64,000 bases of DNA. Source: Calditrichia bacterium (GTDB taxonomy: Bacteria > Calditrichota > Calditrichia > RBG-13-44-9 > J075). Both the position numbers and the translations under genes were made by a program. The notes under the pieces were generated by a model. That model searched no databases. It saw nothing but the letters and a program-made list of their open reading frames with translations, and was not told the DNA's origin. Positions 54,382 to 62,991 of this stretch are shown one piece after another (the first letter of the stretch is position 1; each line of letters opens with the position of its first letter). The stretch is taken from positions 124,001 to 188,000 of the forward strand of contig JANQQU010000073.1 in NCBI GenBank assembly GCA_028284905.1, read 5' to 3'.

Positions 54382-55866
54382 CTATCCTTTTAGCGTCGCT
54401 AATGGGCTTACCCGCACTACCGGATTGGCAATATCATATAACTCCATAACCCGCAATACATTATCTATATTTTTGAACGCATCGGGTGCCTGTTCATTAA
54501 TATCGCCTTTCCCATAGCGATAGAGACGAATCCCTCTTGCATTCATCGTTTCCACTACGTCCTCTGCCCCGAAGGCTTCCCGGGCTTCCGGTTTATCCAA
54601 TAGTCTACCGGCACCATGATTGGTGGAACTAAAAGTATGCCGGGCACCTTCAGCCGCTACGGCGATATAGCTGTCTGTCCCCATCGATCCGGGCACTGGA
54701 ATCGGCTGTCCGGTTTCTTTGAACACCGGATGATCGCTCATATAGCTGGCCGGATTGGCCTGGTTTGCGCCATTGCGATGCACCCATAAGTCTTTCCCGT
54801 TATGATTTTCCTGCTGAATGGTTACATGCGAACTGTCATACAACAGCTTGACGCGCAGATCGGGACTTCCAAAAATTTCCCGTAACACATTTTCCGCATG
54901 ATAAGCAATCGTCGCGCGGTTGACGAATCCAAAATTCGCAACGGCATTCACTGCACCGAGAAAATGACGGGCCGTGGGAGAGTCCACCGGAATACCATAG
55001 AGATGAGCGCCTTCCATCCATCTTTGCCGATGTTCATCCAATGGTTGATAATCATGAAACGCCTTTTTCGCTGCTAACCGTTCTGCCACTTTTTTCGGAT
55101 CAGTAATCTTACTGGGTCGATGAAAATATTTTAAAAGCGAACCGCCAAATCCGCCGGTGCCGGTATGGAGCATCAGAACCAGTTGATCTTCTGCCAGGCC
55201 GAGTTTTGCTGCTAACGATGCATCAACCACTTCGCCGATACGCTGCAGTTCCAGGAAATGATTTCCGGAGCCAAGCACCCCAACATTGCGACGGCCTTTC
55301 CGGTACATCACTTCCGGGATCGAATGGAGAATCTCTTTTTCAGTGAAATCGCTACCCCGAAAGAGATTCCCGCGTTTCTCATAATTCTCCATATCTTCAT
55401 CGGGAATATCATATTTTTTCTGCGCCCACTCAGCGCCGGTCATGGCAATTTCTTTCACATCTGCTTCATCAATGGGCAATTCTTTATGCTTGCTTACCGG
55501 CACCCGTTTCATAACTTCGCCGTAAAAACGATCCATGTAATCTGCAGGCATATCCGCTGAGGAAAGTGGCAATGTCATCATGCGAATACCGCAGTTTATT
55601 CCCTTGTCTACCGCAAACGGGATAATGTGATCTTTCGAAACAGTCACCAGACCGGTCGGCACAATATTGCGGCTTTTATAATGGAGATCCGGCAGCGCAA
55701 CGATATGCTCATCCACTTCCGGCATTTGTGATAACTCTTCCAAAGGCTTCAAGGCCCGGTCGTCCGGCATTAATTGATCGTCCAGGTAAAAATGAACCGG
55801 TACTCCACTACCGTCATGATAATCCACCACTCGGGCAGCTTGTTTTTCTTGAGGTTTCGAGGCCAT
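54382..55866 (-). CDS. RtcB family protein, divergent RNA ligase homologue
   Basis: 494 aa from ATG 55866, which overlaps the TGA of the HprK-like gene by one base (TGATG). Recognisable RtcB motifs: 'DKGINCGIRM' (Cys92), 'LGSGNHFLELQ', 'MLHTGTGGFG', 'DSSHVTIQQE', 'PGSMGTDSYIA', the guanylylated-His motif NHGAGR, and a final LKG. RtcB joins 2',3'-cyclic phosphate RNA ends to 5'-OH ends using Mn and GTP. Differences from well-studied enzymes, as I recall them: the Asp of DxxC is displaced by a two-residue insertion (VDKGINC instead of DINC), HTGSRG is HTGTGG, and VHRKGATRAFP is VHRNGANQANP. So it may have changed substrate. No rtcA or archease neighbour is in view. Confidence 0.88.
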   Translation of the reverse strand: MASKPQEKQAARVVDYHDGSGVPVHFYLDDQLMPDDRALKPLEELSQMPEVDEHIVALPDLHYKSRNIVPTGLVTVSKDHIIPFAVDKGINCGIRMMTLPLSSADMPADYMDRFYGEVMKRVPVSKHKELPIDEADVKEIAMTGAEWAQKKYDIPDEDMENYEKRGNLFRGSDFTEKEILHSIPEVMYRKGRRNVGVLGSGNHFLELQRIGEVVDASLAAKLGLAEDQLVLMLHTGTGGFGGSLLKYFHRPSKITDPKKVAERLAAKKAFHDYQPLDEHRQRWMEGAHLYGIPVDSPTARHFLGAVNAVANFGFVNRATIAYHAENVLREIFGSPDLRVKLLYDSSHVTIQQENHNGKDLWVHRNGANQANPASYMSDHPVFKETGQPIPVPGSMGTDSYIAVAAEGARHTFSSTNHGAGRLLDKPEAREAFGAEDVVETMNARGIRLYRYGKGDINEQAPDAFKNIDNVLRVMELYDIANPVVRVSPLATLKG

Positions 55867-56942
55867 CACTCAACTCCTTTTGCTAATTGATCAATCGTTT
55901 CTACCACCGGTGCTACGCCTGCGGAACGGTCTACATAGAGATGATACGCCGGCACTTTTTCCAGGAGCTTTTCCATGGCCCGGAATCCTTCCCGTAATGG
56001 GGAAACTTCCGGACGTAAAAGGTTAAATGTACCAGCAAACCAGTAATAATCGTTCACTTCCCGGGTAAGCATATTGTAATTCTCCAACAGGTTTGCAGCT
56101 TTTGCAGCGGATAATGCTGCGCTATCACCTTCCGGAGCGAATTCCGGTAAAATCATGACGCTGGCGGGAATACTGTCCATCCGGCAATCCGGGTTTACGT
56201 GGAACAGCTGCTTGGGGCGAGTGCCGCCGGGAAACTCCGCCGGAGAAATTACCGATTGTTGATCCCCGAGAATTCTCACCGAATAATCATCCAAGCGGAT
56301 CGGTTCATAGAGCTGATAATAATTTACATCATCATAAAAGATCAAATTTTCCGAGAGCAAGCGGCTGTTTTCCTGTGTCAATAGACCGACGCAGGTTGTC
56401 GTCTTCCCTACCCCGCCAACACCGCCAAGCGCGACGCCACGGCCATCCAACGAAACTCCGGAGGCATGCAGCAAATAACGCTGGCGAAAATGCTCGTTAT
56501 ACCAGATCAATGGCAGATAGAAGAAATATTTTAATAAGCTAAAATATTTCTTGGTCCGGTAGTCGGGATTTTTTTCCAGCTTCCGCTCCGGTAGTTCAAA
56601 ATAATGATCATAGTTAACGTTCAGAGTTTCGCCATCCAGGGAGAGCAACAGCACGAAATATTTCCGGCGGGTAATATCCGTCCAGAGTAAACCTTCCTTT
56701 ACCCGGAAAAGGCGTTTGCCGATTTTATGCGCACCCTTTTCTTCTGCTTTTGCCAGCAGCGGAAACTGCTTTTCCGTTTCCTGCCAGTTGATGTTTATAT
56801 TGATATCAGGTGTTTTATCCGTTTCATCCAGAACGAGGGGGCGAATATGCTCCCGAACGTGGGCAATAAATGGCGAATGATTGCATGACATTCGCACAAT
56901 CACATCATTACAGCCAATAGTTATCGTTGTTGCATTTTCCAA
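55866..56942 (-). CDS. HPr-kinase-like P-loop protein
   Basis: 358 aa, cytoplasmic. P-loop GGVGGVGKTT at residues 173-182, preceded by 'LLHASGVSLDGRGVAL', the usual lead-in of the HprK/P C-terminal domain. Later 'LLSENLIFYDDVNYYQLYEP' contains the acidic residues expected in the metal-binding strand. The N-terminal 150 residues are unlike canonical HprK and look beta-rich. No HPr or PTS gene is in the window, so the target is unlikely to be HPr; family members of this kind occur in gene clusters for surface glycans and modified peptides. Its stop overlaps the RtcB start, so the two proteins are probably made in step. Confidence 0.8.
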   Translation of the reverse strand: MENATTITIGCNDVIVRMSCNHSPFIAHVREHIRPLVLDETDKTPDINININWQETEKQFPLLAKAEEKGAHKIGKRLFRVKEGLLWTDITRRKYFVLLLSLDGETLNVNYDHYFELPERKLEKNPDYRTKKYFSLLKYFFYLPLIWYNEHFRQRYLLHASGVSLDGRGVALGGVGGVGKTTTCVGLLTQENSRLLSENLIFYDDVNYYQLYEPIRLDDYSVRILGDQQSVISPAEFPGGTRPKQLFHVNPDCRMDSIPASVMILPEFAPEGDSAALSAAKAANLLENYNMLTREVNDYYWFAGTFNLLRPEVSPLREGFRAMEKLLEKVPAYHLYVDRSAGVAPVVETIDQLAKGVE

Positions 56943-57162
56943 GTGCTACCTCTTTTCTTAAGTATCTGAATCCATTCAAAATTTTACATCCTTGTAAAAT
57001 AACCATAGGCCGAATGCTGGAATATATTATCCCGGCATGCGGTTTTAAGTATCAAAAATCACCGGAAAACTGGATTTATTTCCGCTGAACATTCATAGAT
57101 CATTGTTTTTTAGGGTAATAGGAATTGCGTCCAGAGGACTGTTTCAGCTACCGTTATATTTA

Positions 57163-57876
57163 TCAGACATCATCACTAAATTTATATCCATATCCGCGGA
57201 CGGTTAGGATAAAACGGGGAGAATCCGGTTCATCCTCAATTTTTTTTCGTAAACGAAGGATGTGGTTATCAACCGTGCGGGTTGTCAGATAGCTGCCGTA
57301 GCTGTCATATTCCCAGACATCCTCCAGCAGGCGGTCGCGGGTAATCAATTTTCCCCGGGCGTTGATCATATATTCCAGCAAGCGAAATTCCCGGTGAGAC
57401 AATTCAATCAGGCGACCATCCTTGCGCACCTCGTGACGTTCGAAATCGACCTCCAGGTTTCCAAAAGTAATTTTTGCCGGAGGGTTATCGGCACTATCGG
57501 TTTGTGTCGTGTATTCTGCCCGGCGGAGCAATGCTTTAACACGGGCAATTACTTCCCGGGGATTAAACGGCTTGGTAACGTAGTCATCTGCGCCCAGCTC
57601 CAGACCGAGAATTTTATCCATGTCATCATCGCGAGCGGTCAGCATTAATACTGGGGTATGTATCCCTTTATCCCGAAGCTTTTTCAGCACTTCAAAACCG
57701 CTCATTCCCGGTAGCATAATATCAAGAATCATAACGTCCGGTGGTTGATTCGTTGCTTGGGAAAGCCCCAACTCGCCACTGGCAGCAGTATTTACCGTAA
57801 AGCCTTCGTCGCTAAAGGTTTTCTGCAAACCCAGTGCGACCGTTTCATTATCTTCGATGATTAAAATATTTGACAT
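57163..57876 (-). CDS. OmpR family response regulator
   Basis: 237 aa. Receiver domain with 'IIEDNE' acidic pocket, phosphoacceptor Asp in 'VMILDIMLPGMSG', 'LTARDDD' and Lys in 'YVTKPFNP'; C-terminal winged helix 'LSHREFRLLEYMINARG', 'TRTVDNHILRLRKKIE', 'FILTVRGYGYKF'. DNA-binding transcription factor. It lies 66 bp after its cognate sensor gene on the same strand. Targets are not shown by the sequence; the neighbouring cluster is an obvious candidate. Confidence 0.94.
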   Translation of the reverse strand: MSNILIIEDNETVALGLQKTFSDEGFTVNTAASGELGLSQATNQPPDVMILDIMLPGMSGFEVLKKLRDKGIHTPVLMLTARDDDMDKILGLELGADDYVTKPFNPREVIARVKALLRRAEYTTQTDSADNPPAKITFGNLEVDFERHEVRKDGRLIELSHREFRLLEYMINARGKLITRDRLLEDVWEYDSYGSYLTTRTVDNHILRLRKKIEDEPDSPRFILTVRGYGYKFSDDV

Positions 57877-57942
57877 GCCCTGTCCGTTAACTTTATGAAT
57901 TTCCTGCCTAAAAATTTCAATATTACCAGTTTGATAGCCTTG

Positions 57943-60093
57943 CTACTCCATTGGCAGTTTAATTGTAAATGTTGATCCTTCGCCATAAATGCTGCGCACA
58001 TCCACTTCTCCTTTGTGAGAGGTAACGATATGCTTTACCATCGGGAGCCCCAGGCCGGTGCCGGCGATGTTCGCAGCGGCATCATCTTTCGCGCGATAAT
58101 AGTCTTCAAAAATGTGACTCAAATCTTTAGATTTAATGCCGACCCCACGGTCCTGCACCTCGATGTTCAAGTATTTACCGTTGGGGAAAACGGTCATCTT
58201 CACTGGATGTTTATCCGTAGAATATTTCACCGCATTCGATAGTAAATTTATCAATGCCTGGGTAATTGCATGGCGATCCATAACGATTTCCGGCAACATT
58301 CCCTGGATGTCCAGTTCAATTGCCACCCCCTGGGATTCCGCATGGTAGCTGAACATATCGACAACCGAGCGGACCACTGCTTCAACTTCCTCGTACTCGA
58401 ATCGATATTTTTTTACGCCGCGTTCGATTTTGGAATAATCGAGCACGTTTTCTACCAGGCGCAGTAAACGTTCACTTTCCCCACGAATGATTCTCAAATA
58501 ACGCTGCGTTTCCGGCTCTTTCTTAAGATCTTCGTTCCGGGTCAAAAAATCGACGAACATCTTGATTGAGGTCAGCGGTGTGCGTAACTCGTGCGATACC
58601 GAGGAAATAAAGGTAGACTTTTGCAACGATTGCCGGCGCTGTTGACGCATCCGGTAAATGAAAACCGCAGATCCGATCATAATAAACAACCAAAGCAGAA
58701 AAATGCCCCATAGCTTTAAATAAAGCCCGGAACTACCTTCATTTACCAGCGGATTATCCAGTGTGGGAAAAATCGCAAGATTCCAAAAATCGAGCGGTTC
58801 CCGCAAGGGTACTTGCGCCATTGGCTCAAAAAAGATTTCCTCGCTATCCCCCATTATCATCTTTTGCTCTTCGTCGAGAACAGCGATGACCACATCTTCC
58901 GGAAATTCTTTTTTCTCCATAATGCGTGGAAAAATTTCCTGCTTCAGTGCGTCAATGTTGACCTGGAATCCCAATGCTGCTTCTACCACACGCTTTTCGC
59001 TTTTCGCCAGCAAAAGATAGCCGACCAGATAGGATTGCTCTGCGGCAAAATCGGAAAAATATTTGATCCGGCTGCGGAATTTATCGCGCTTTAAAATGCC
59101 CCGCCCCAGTCGCTGGTATAATTTTTCTACCAGGTATTTGGTCCCGATACTTTTTTTCTTCTGATCCTGCAGACTGGTAAACGCTTCGCGAAATTTCGGT
59201 TGTTCAGCAGCATCGTATACGCCGATAATTCGCTGGAATAATCGCTGTATCCGCTCCACGAAATATTCGTATTGAATGCGATTTACTTCATCGGAATGAT
59301 CCAGCAAATCCTGATAAAAGCTGAGCAACGTCGGCATCGCTTCTCCCCAGCGATTCATATTTTCCAGGGTAACCACGGCCTGATATTGCGCATTAAAACG
59401 CAGGTGCAAATTATTAAAATCCCGCATCTGGGGATAATTTTCAATGATCTGACGATTGTATTGATACGCCTTTTCCCAATCGGAGCGGAGCATATTAATG
59501 CGGGCTAATTCGCCCAGTGCAATTGCCCGCAGGCGGGGAATCGGATAATTATTGCTAATTTCCCGGTAAATCTCTGCTGCGGCATCCGGGTCATTTTCTT
59601 CAAATTCCCGGTCTTCAGCCTTTTCGGATAGCGCCTGAAAGCGGGATACCCATTCATCAAGTTGCGGTGCGTTAGCATCATCGGGGTTGTTTGCATCCCC
59701 GGAACGAAATCCCCGCAAACCTATGGGATGAAGCACGTTGCCAATATTGCTAATCAGGTAAACTTCAGTTATTAGCGGCTCATTATTGCTCAGCCGGCTT
59801 AATATCGTTTCCCGTTCCTGCTCACTTAAATTCAGCAAACTTTCCGGGTCAGATTCTTCCAGCCAGCGATCACCAATATCTTTTACCTGTTCGTTCAACT
59901 CCCGGGTAACGAAGCGCCCCAGGCCATTGTAGCCTTCGGTAATCCGTTGTTGATAGGCGATCCGCTCCGCCTGAATAGCATTTACACTGAGATAAGCAAG
60001 CAGCAGGCTGGGAAGAATGATCAGGCCCATAAACAGTCCGGCCGATTTGATCATCCACTTTTCCGGAAGGAGATTTTTGATATTGAACGTCAT
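57943..60093 (-). CDS. Sensor histidine kinase with long extracytoplasmic domain
   Basis: 716 aa. Membrane helix 1 at about 16-36 ('SAGLFMGLIILPSLLLAYLS'), an extracytoplasmic domain of about 420 residues with helical, TPR-like phrases ('AAEIYREISNNYPIPRLRAIALGELARINML' split over repeats; 'QYNRQIIENYPQMRDFNN'), helix 2 near 462-482 ('GIFLLWLFIMIGSAVFIY'), HisKA 'SSVSHELRTPLTSIK', HATPase with 'INLLSNAVKYS', 'VQDRGVGI' and 'AGTGLGLPMVKHI'. There is no HAMP domain. The sensor part matches no common sensor domain that I know. It is paired with the response regulator downstream. Confidence 0.92.
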   Translation of the reverse strand: MTFNIKNLLPEKWMIKSAGLFMGLIILPSLLLAYLSVNAIQAERIAYQQRITEGYNGLGRFVTRELNEQVKDIGDRWLEESDPESLLNLSEQERETILSRLSNNEPLITEVYLISNIGNVLHPIGLRGFRSGDANNPDDANAPQLDEWVSRFQALSEKAEDREFEENDPDAAAEIYREISNNYPIPRLRAIALGELARINMLRSDWEKAYQYNRQIIENYPQMRDFNNLHLRFNAQYQAVVTLENMNRWGEAMPTLLSFYQDLLDHSDEVNRIQYEYFVERIQRLFQRIIGVYDAAEQPKFREAFTSLQDQKKKSIGTKYLVEKLYQRLGRGILKRDKFRSRIKYFSDFAAEQSYLVGYLLLAKSEKRVVEAALGFQVNIDALKQEIFPRIMEKKEFPEDVVIAVLDEEQKMIMGDSEEIFFEPMAQVPLREPLDFWNLAIFPTLDNPLVNEGSSGLYLKLWGIFLLWLFIMIGSAVFIYRMRQQRRQSLQKSTFISSVSHELRTPLTSIKMFVDFLTRNEDLKKEPETQRYLRIIRGESERLLRLVENVLDYSKIERGVKKYRFEYEEVEAVVRSVVDMFSYHAESQGVAIELDIQGMLPEIVMDRHAITQALINLLSNAVKYSTDKHPVKMTVFPNGKYLNIEVQDRGVGIKSKDLSHIFEDYYRAKDDAAANIAGTGLGLPMVKHIVTSHKGEVDVRSIYGEGSTFTIKLPME

Positions 60094-60168
60094 TTTATTA
60101 CCAGCATTTTTTGTGTGATGACAAGGATAAAACTACCATCACCTTTTCGCCGGCGTAGTTACACCGGC

Positions 60169-61683
60169 TCAAATCACGTCCGGCACACGGGTTCCCGGTA
60201 CGCTGTCGCTGGAATTTCCCGGCAGGACTTGCCATAAATCGACTAAACGGGTATCCGGCGAAATATTATGATAAAGATCGAGCACCTCTTCCGTCAAGGT
60301 AAGAATGCGATTTATCTTCAATTCCCGATCTTCATGTAAATGCTTCAAATATTTGTATACCTGCTTATGGATCAACAGGCTGGTTAAAAACCACAAGACT
60401 ACTTTCGGGGCAATCGGCCAATTGGAATGATTGGCGTAGCTGGTTAAAAATTGCAGCGAAATGTCGTAGCGTTGCAGACTACTCAATCGATTTTGCGCTT
60501 CGAGATAATACAGGGAAGAAAGAAAATTCGCTACATCATACGCCGGGTGCCCCATTCGTACACTATCCATATCCAGCAAAGCTAACTCGTTATTGTGCAC
60601 AAAAATATGGTTCAAACGGAATGTACCATGCAAAAGAGACAGAAAGAAGTCTTTTTCCGGCAGATTTGTTCCCATCTCCCGGTAAATCCGGTTTAAACGG
60701 GATTTCAAGCGGGGCATTTTTCGGATCACTTTTTGGATCGCCTCATCCATTTCCGCCAGCTCGCCCTCAAAGGAAACGATTTTCCGCGTCGGTTTACAGG
60801 CACAATGGAAATTGGCAAGTAATTCTCCAATCGCGGGAATAATGGTGCGTACATCAATTTCATGCAGTGCCTTCAGCAAATTTTTTCCGGGGAGCTCTTC
60901 GAAATAAACGATGCGGTTGGCTTCGTCATAAGCGAGCGGATAAGGAATGCGCACCGGAAGCTCAAAGCTCTCCGATGTCATCGTATTGATTTCCAAATCG
61001 GAAATATTATCTTTCCAGATTTTCGGAATCATGTAGAGATTGTTGTAGAGTTCGTTCGCTTTACGGGCGCTCTTTAACTGCTTGGCAACAAAGCGGAAGG
61101 TCTTTTCGGTTTTTCGGCCAGTCTTTACCGTTACAATGCAACGCATCGTGAAACGTTTATTGGGGACATAGCGAAGAATCTCGGTTTTAATCTGGGTAAT
61201 CTTCCAACGCTTATTTTTTAACTCGCCCCGGGTAATTTCCGGCAGATAAGCTTTGAGCGATTCCAGCAGAATTTCTTCGGACATCAACCGCATGCCAGCG
61301 TCATTTGGAAACGCCGTCAGCACCATGTTTGCTTCCGGCACCAGGGTTATCGCCCTGCCAACCGGTGGCTCTGCGGCAACCTGCCCCTGCAGGCGTTCGT
61401 AAGCATCCTGCAGCTTTTCGTTGTCATACAAATTGCCGGTATACAGCTGCGTTTGCGGATCGCTGCCTTTGCCGGACAGTGTTGCCTGGTATACAACTGT
61501 CAGCGCCTTGTCAGTATCCCAGGTGTTGATGATCTCCAGGTTGTCGACTGTCCCGGGAGGTTCATCATCGCACCAGATGCAGTTTTCCAGTTCAGCCTTT
61601 AGCCAATTCAGATTAAATGCAGGGGAATGTGTTAAATCCGGTAGTACCTTTTTACCCATGTATGCCCATCCTATCGCTTCCAT
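60169..61683 (-). CDS. Phosphotransferase (APH-like) fold protein with altered catalytic loop, paralogue B
   Basis: 504 aa from ATG 61683, preceded by GGAGG; the frame upstream to 61728 is not used. Same plan as paralogue A at 45572: 'EILRYVPNKRFTMRCIVTVK', lysine strand 'FVAKQLKS', 'YFEELPGKNLLKAL', then the catalytic loop LLHGTFRLNHIFV (351-362) and 'LALLDMDSVRMGHPAYDVANF' (Asp371). Asp of HGD is again Thr (Thr354) and the Asn is His359, so two of the usual catalytic/metal positions are replaced while the DFG-like Asp stays. It lies 61 bp after the GT4 gene on the same strand and before the sensor kinase. Role perhaps in binding a sugar- or lipid-linked intermediate, as inference. Confidence 0.8.
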   Translation of the reverse strand: MEAIGWAYMGKKVLPDLTHSPAFNLNWLKAELENCIWCDDEPPGTVDNLEIINTWDTDKALTVVYQATLSGKGSDPQTQLYTGNLYDNEKLQDAYERLQGQVAAEPPVGRAITLVPEANMVLTAFPNDAGMRLMSEEILLESLKAYLPEITRGELKNKRWKITQIKTEILRYVPNKRFTMRCIVTVKTGRKTEKTFRFVAKQLKSARKANELYNNLYMIPKIWKDNISDLEINTMTSESFELPVRIPYPLAYDEANRIVYFEELPGKNLLKALHEIDVRTIIPAIGELLANFHCACKPTRKIVSFEGELAEMDEAIQKVIRKMPRLKSRLNRIYREMGTNLPEKDFFLSLLHGTFRLNHIFVHNNELALLDMDSVRMGHPAYDVANFLSSLYYLEAQNRLSSLQRYDISLQFLTSYANHSNWPIAPKVVLWFLTSLLIHKQVYKYLKHLHEDRELKINRILTLTEEVLDLYHNISPDTRLVDLWQVLPGNSSDSVPGTRVPDVI

Positions 61684-61789
61684 GCGTCCTCCAGCCAATT
61701 TTGTGGTGATAGCTGAAAAATAATGCATTCACCGACGATGGATTGTGAGCATCACCGCTTGTCAATCGAGAAAAATTAAAACTCATTTT

Positions 61790-62971
61790 TTACCCCATCA
61801 AATTCCTATAAACACTGAGCCACTCGCCGACTTCTTTCTCCTGGGAGAAATATTGCACGGTTTCTGCGGCTTTTTCCCCAAGCTTCTTTCGCAGTGCCTC
61901 ATCACCGGCCAGCTCGCTGATAGCGGCAGCCAGTTCAGATGCGGATCCCGGCGAAACCAGCAGGCCATTTTCCCGGTCGCGAATAACTTCCGGAATTGCC
62001 CCGCAACGGGTGCCGATCACTGGCTTGCCCATTGCCATGCCTTCCAGCATGGATAGCGGACAGCCTTCTGAAAACAAAGAGGGGAAAACAAGAATATCAA
62101 AAAACTGCAGATAATTAGCGATATCCTTGTGTGGTATTTTTCCGGTGACAATTGTACGATCTTCCAGACCATTTTCCCGGAAATAGGACAGATGCGGTTC
62201 ACGATCTTCTTCTTTAAAATAATCGCCGGCCAGTAAAAATGTGAAATCGAATTGATCCCGCAATTGCCCTAATGCTTTACAGAGATAAACGATTCCCTTT
62301 TTATATCGAAACAGGCCGATACTGCCAATCGCCAGCCCACGTTTTTCGATCGCGGGCGTGCCATTGGGGGCAAGATGTTTAAAATTGATTGAGTTGATAA
62401 TCGTTTTTGCCCGGTTGGCAATCGGGGTAATGCCACGGTCCGCCAGCTCTATCATGCTGGTTGCCACCGAAGTAACAAAATCGGCATTTTCCAGACAGGA
62501 TTTGACCATGGGCATCCGTAAAGGATCGAAAGCGTATTTGCCCACATCGTTTCCGCGGATAGAAGTAATATGCTTCACGCCGTGCATACGAGCGACCAGC
62601 CCGGTAATAAATCCCGCCGGGAAAAGGAAAAAAGAATGTAGTACATCGTACTGATATTTCTCCTGAAAGTGCCGCAGCGCATCGAACATTTCCCGATGAT
62701 AGCGGGTCATCACCGTCGTCTCGGACAACTGATTATCTGGCTGGGAAGAGGGATTCCATACCTTGATACGATGCACCAGCACCGGACCTTCCTGGGTCGA
62801 TTCCCAGGCTTCATCGAATGGCACAGGCACGGGATGTTTGATGAAGTTAACGACGTGAACCTCCAGCCCGTTATTGGCCAGTAAATTTGCCACGCGGTTT
62901 GCGGAATGACCGACGCCGCCAATTTGTGGTGGATATTGCCCGGTAACGATACAGGTTTTTACTTTTTTCAT
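61790..62971 (-). CDS. Glycosyltransferase family 4
   Basis: 393 aa, GT-B fold, cytoplasmic face of the membrane. N-terminal domain opens 'CIVTGQYPPQIGGVGHSANR' (glycine-rich GGV loop), C-terminal domain has 'GLFRYKKGIVYLCKA' and the donor-binding EX7E motif 'SEGCPLSMLEGMAMGKPVIGT'. It should move a sugar from a nucleotide donor to a lipid-linked or other acceptor, as in exopolysaccharide or O-antigen synthesis. It lies 20 bp after the second GT4 gene on the same strand, so these are cotranscribed. Confidence 0.93.
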   Translation of the reverse strand: MKKVKTCIVTGQYPPQIGGVGHSANRVANLLANNGLEVHVVNFIKHPVPVPFDEAWESTQEGPVLVHRIKVWNPSSQPDNQLSETTVMTRYHREMFDALRHFQEKYQYDVLHSFFLFPAGFITGLVARMHGVKHITSIRGNDVGKYAFDPLRMPMVKSCLENADFVTSVATSMIELADRGITPIANRAKTIINSINFKHLAPNGTPAIEKRGLAIGSIGLFRYKKGIVYLCKALGQLRDQFDFTFLLAGDYFKEEDREPHLSYFRENGLEDRTIVTGKIPHKDIANYLQFFDILVFPSLFSEGCPLSMLEGMAMGKPVIGTRCGAIPEVIRDRENGLLVSPGSASELAAAISELAGDEALRKKLGEKAAETVQYFSQEKEVGEWLSVYRNLMG

Positions 62972-62991
62972 GAGATTCTCATCTTTCTTTT

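Noticed and set aside
55866-56942. Canonical HPr kinase/phosphorylase (hprK)
   Set aside because: The N-terminal domain does not match, and there is no HPr or other PTS gene; only the P-loop half is similar.
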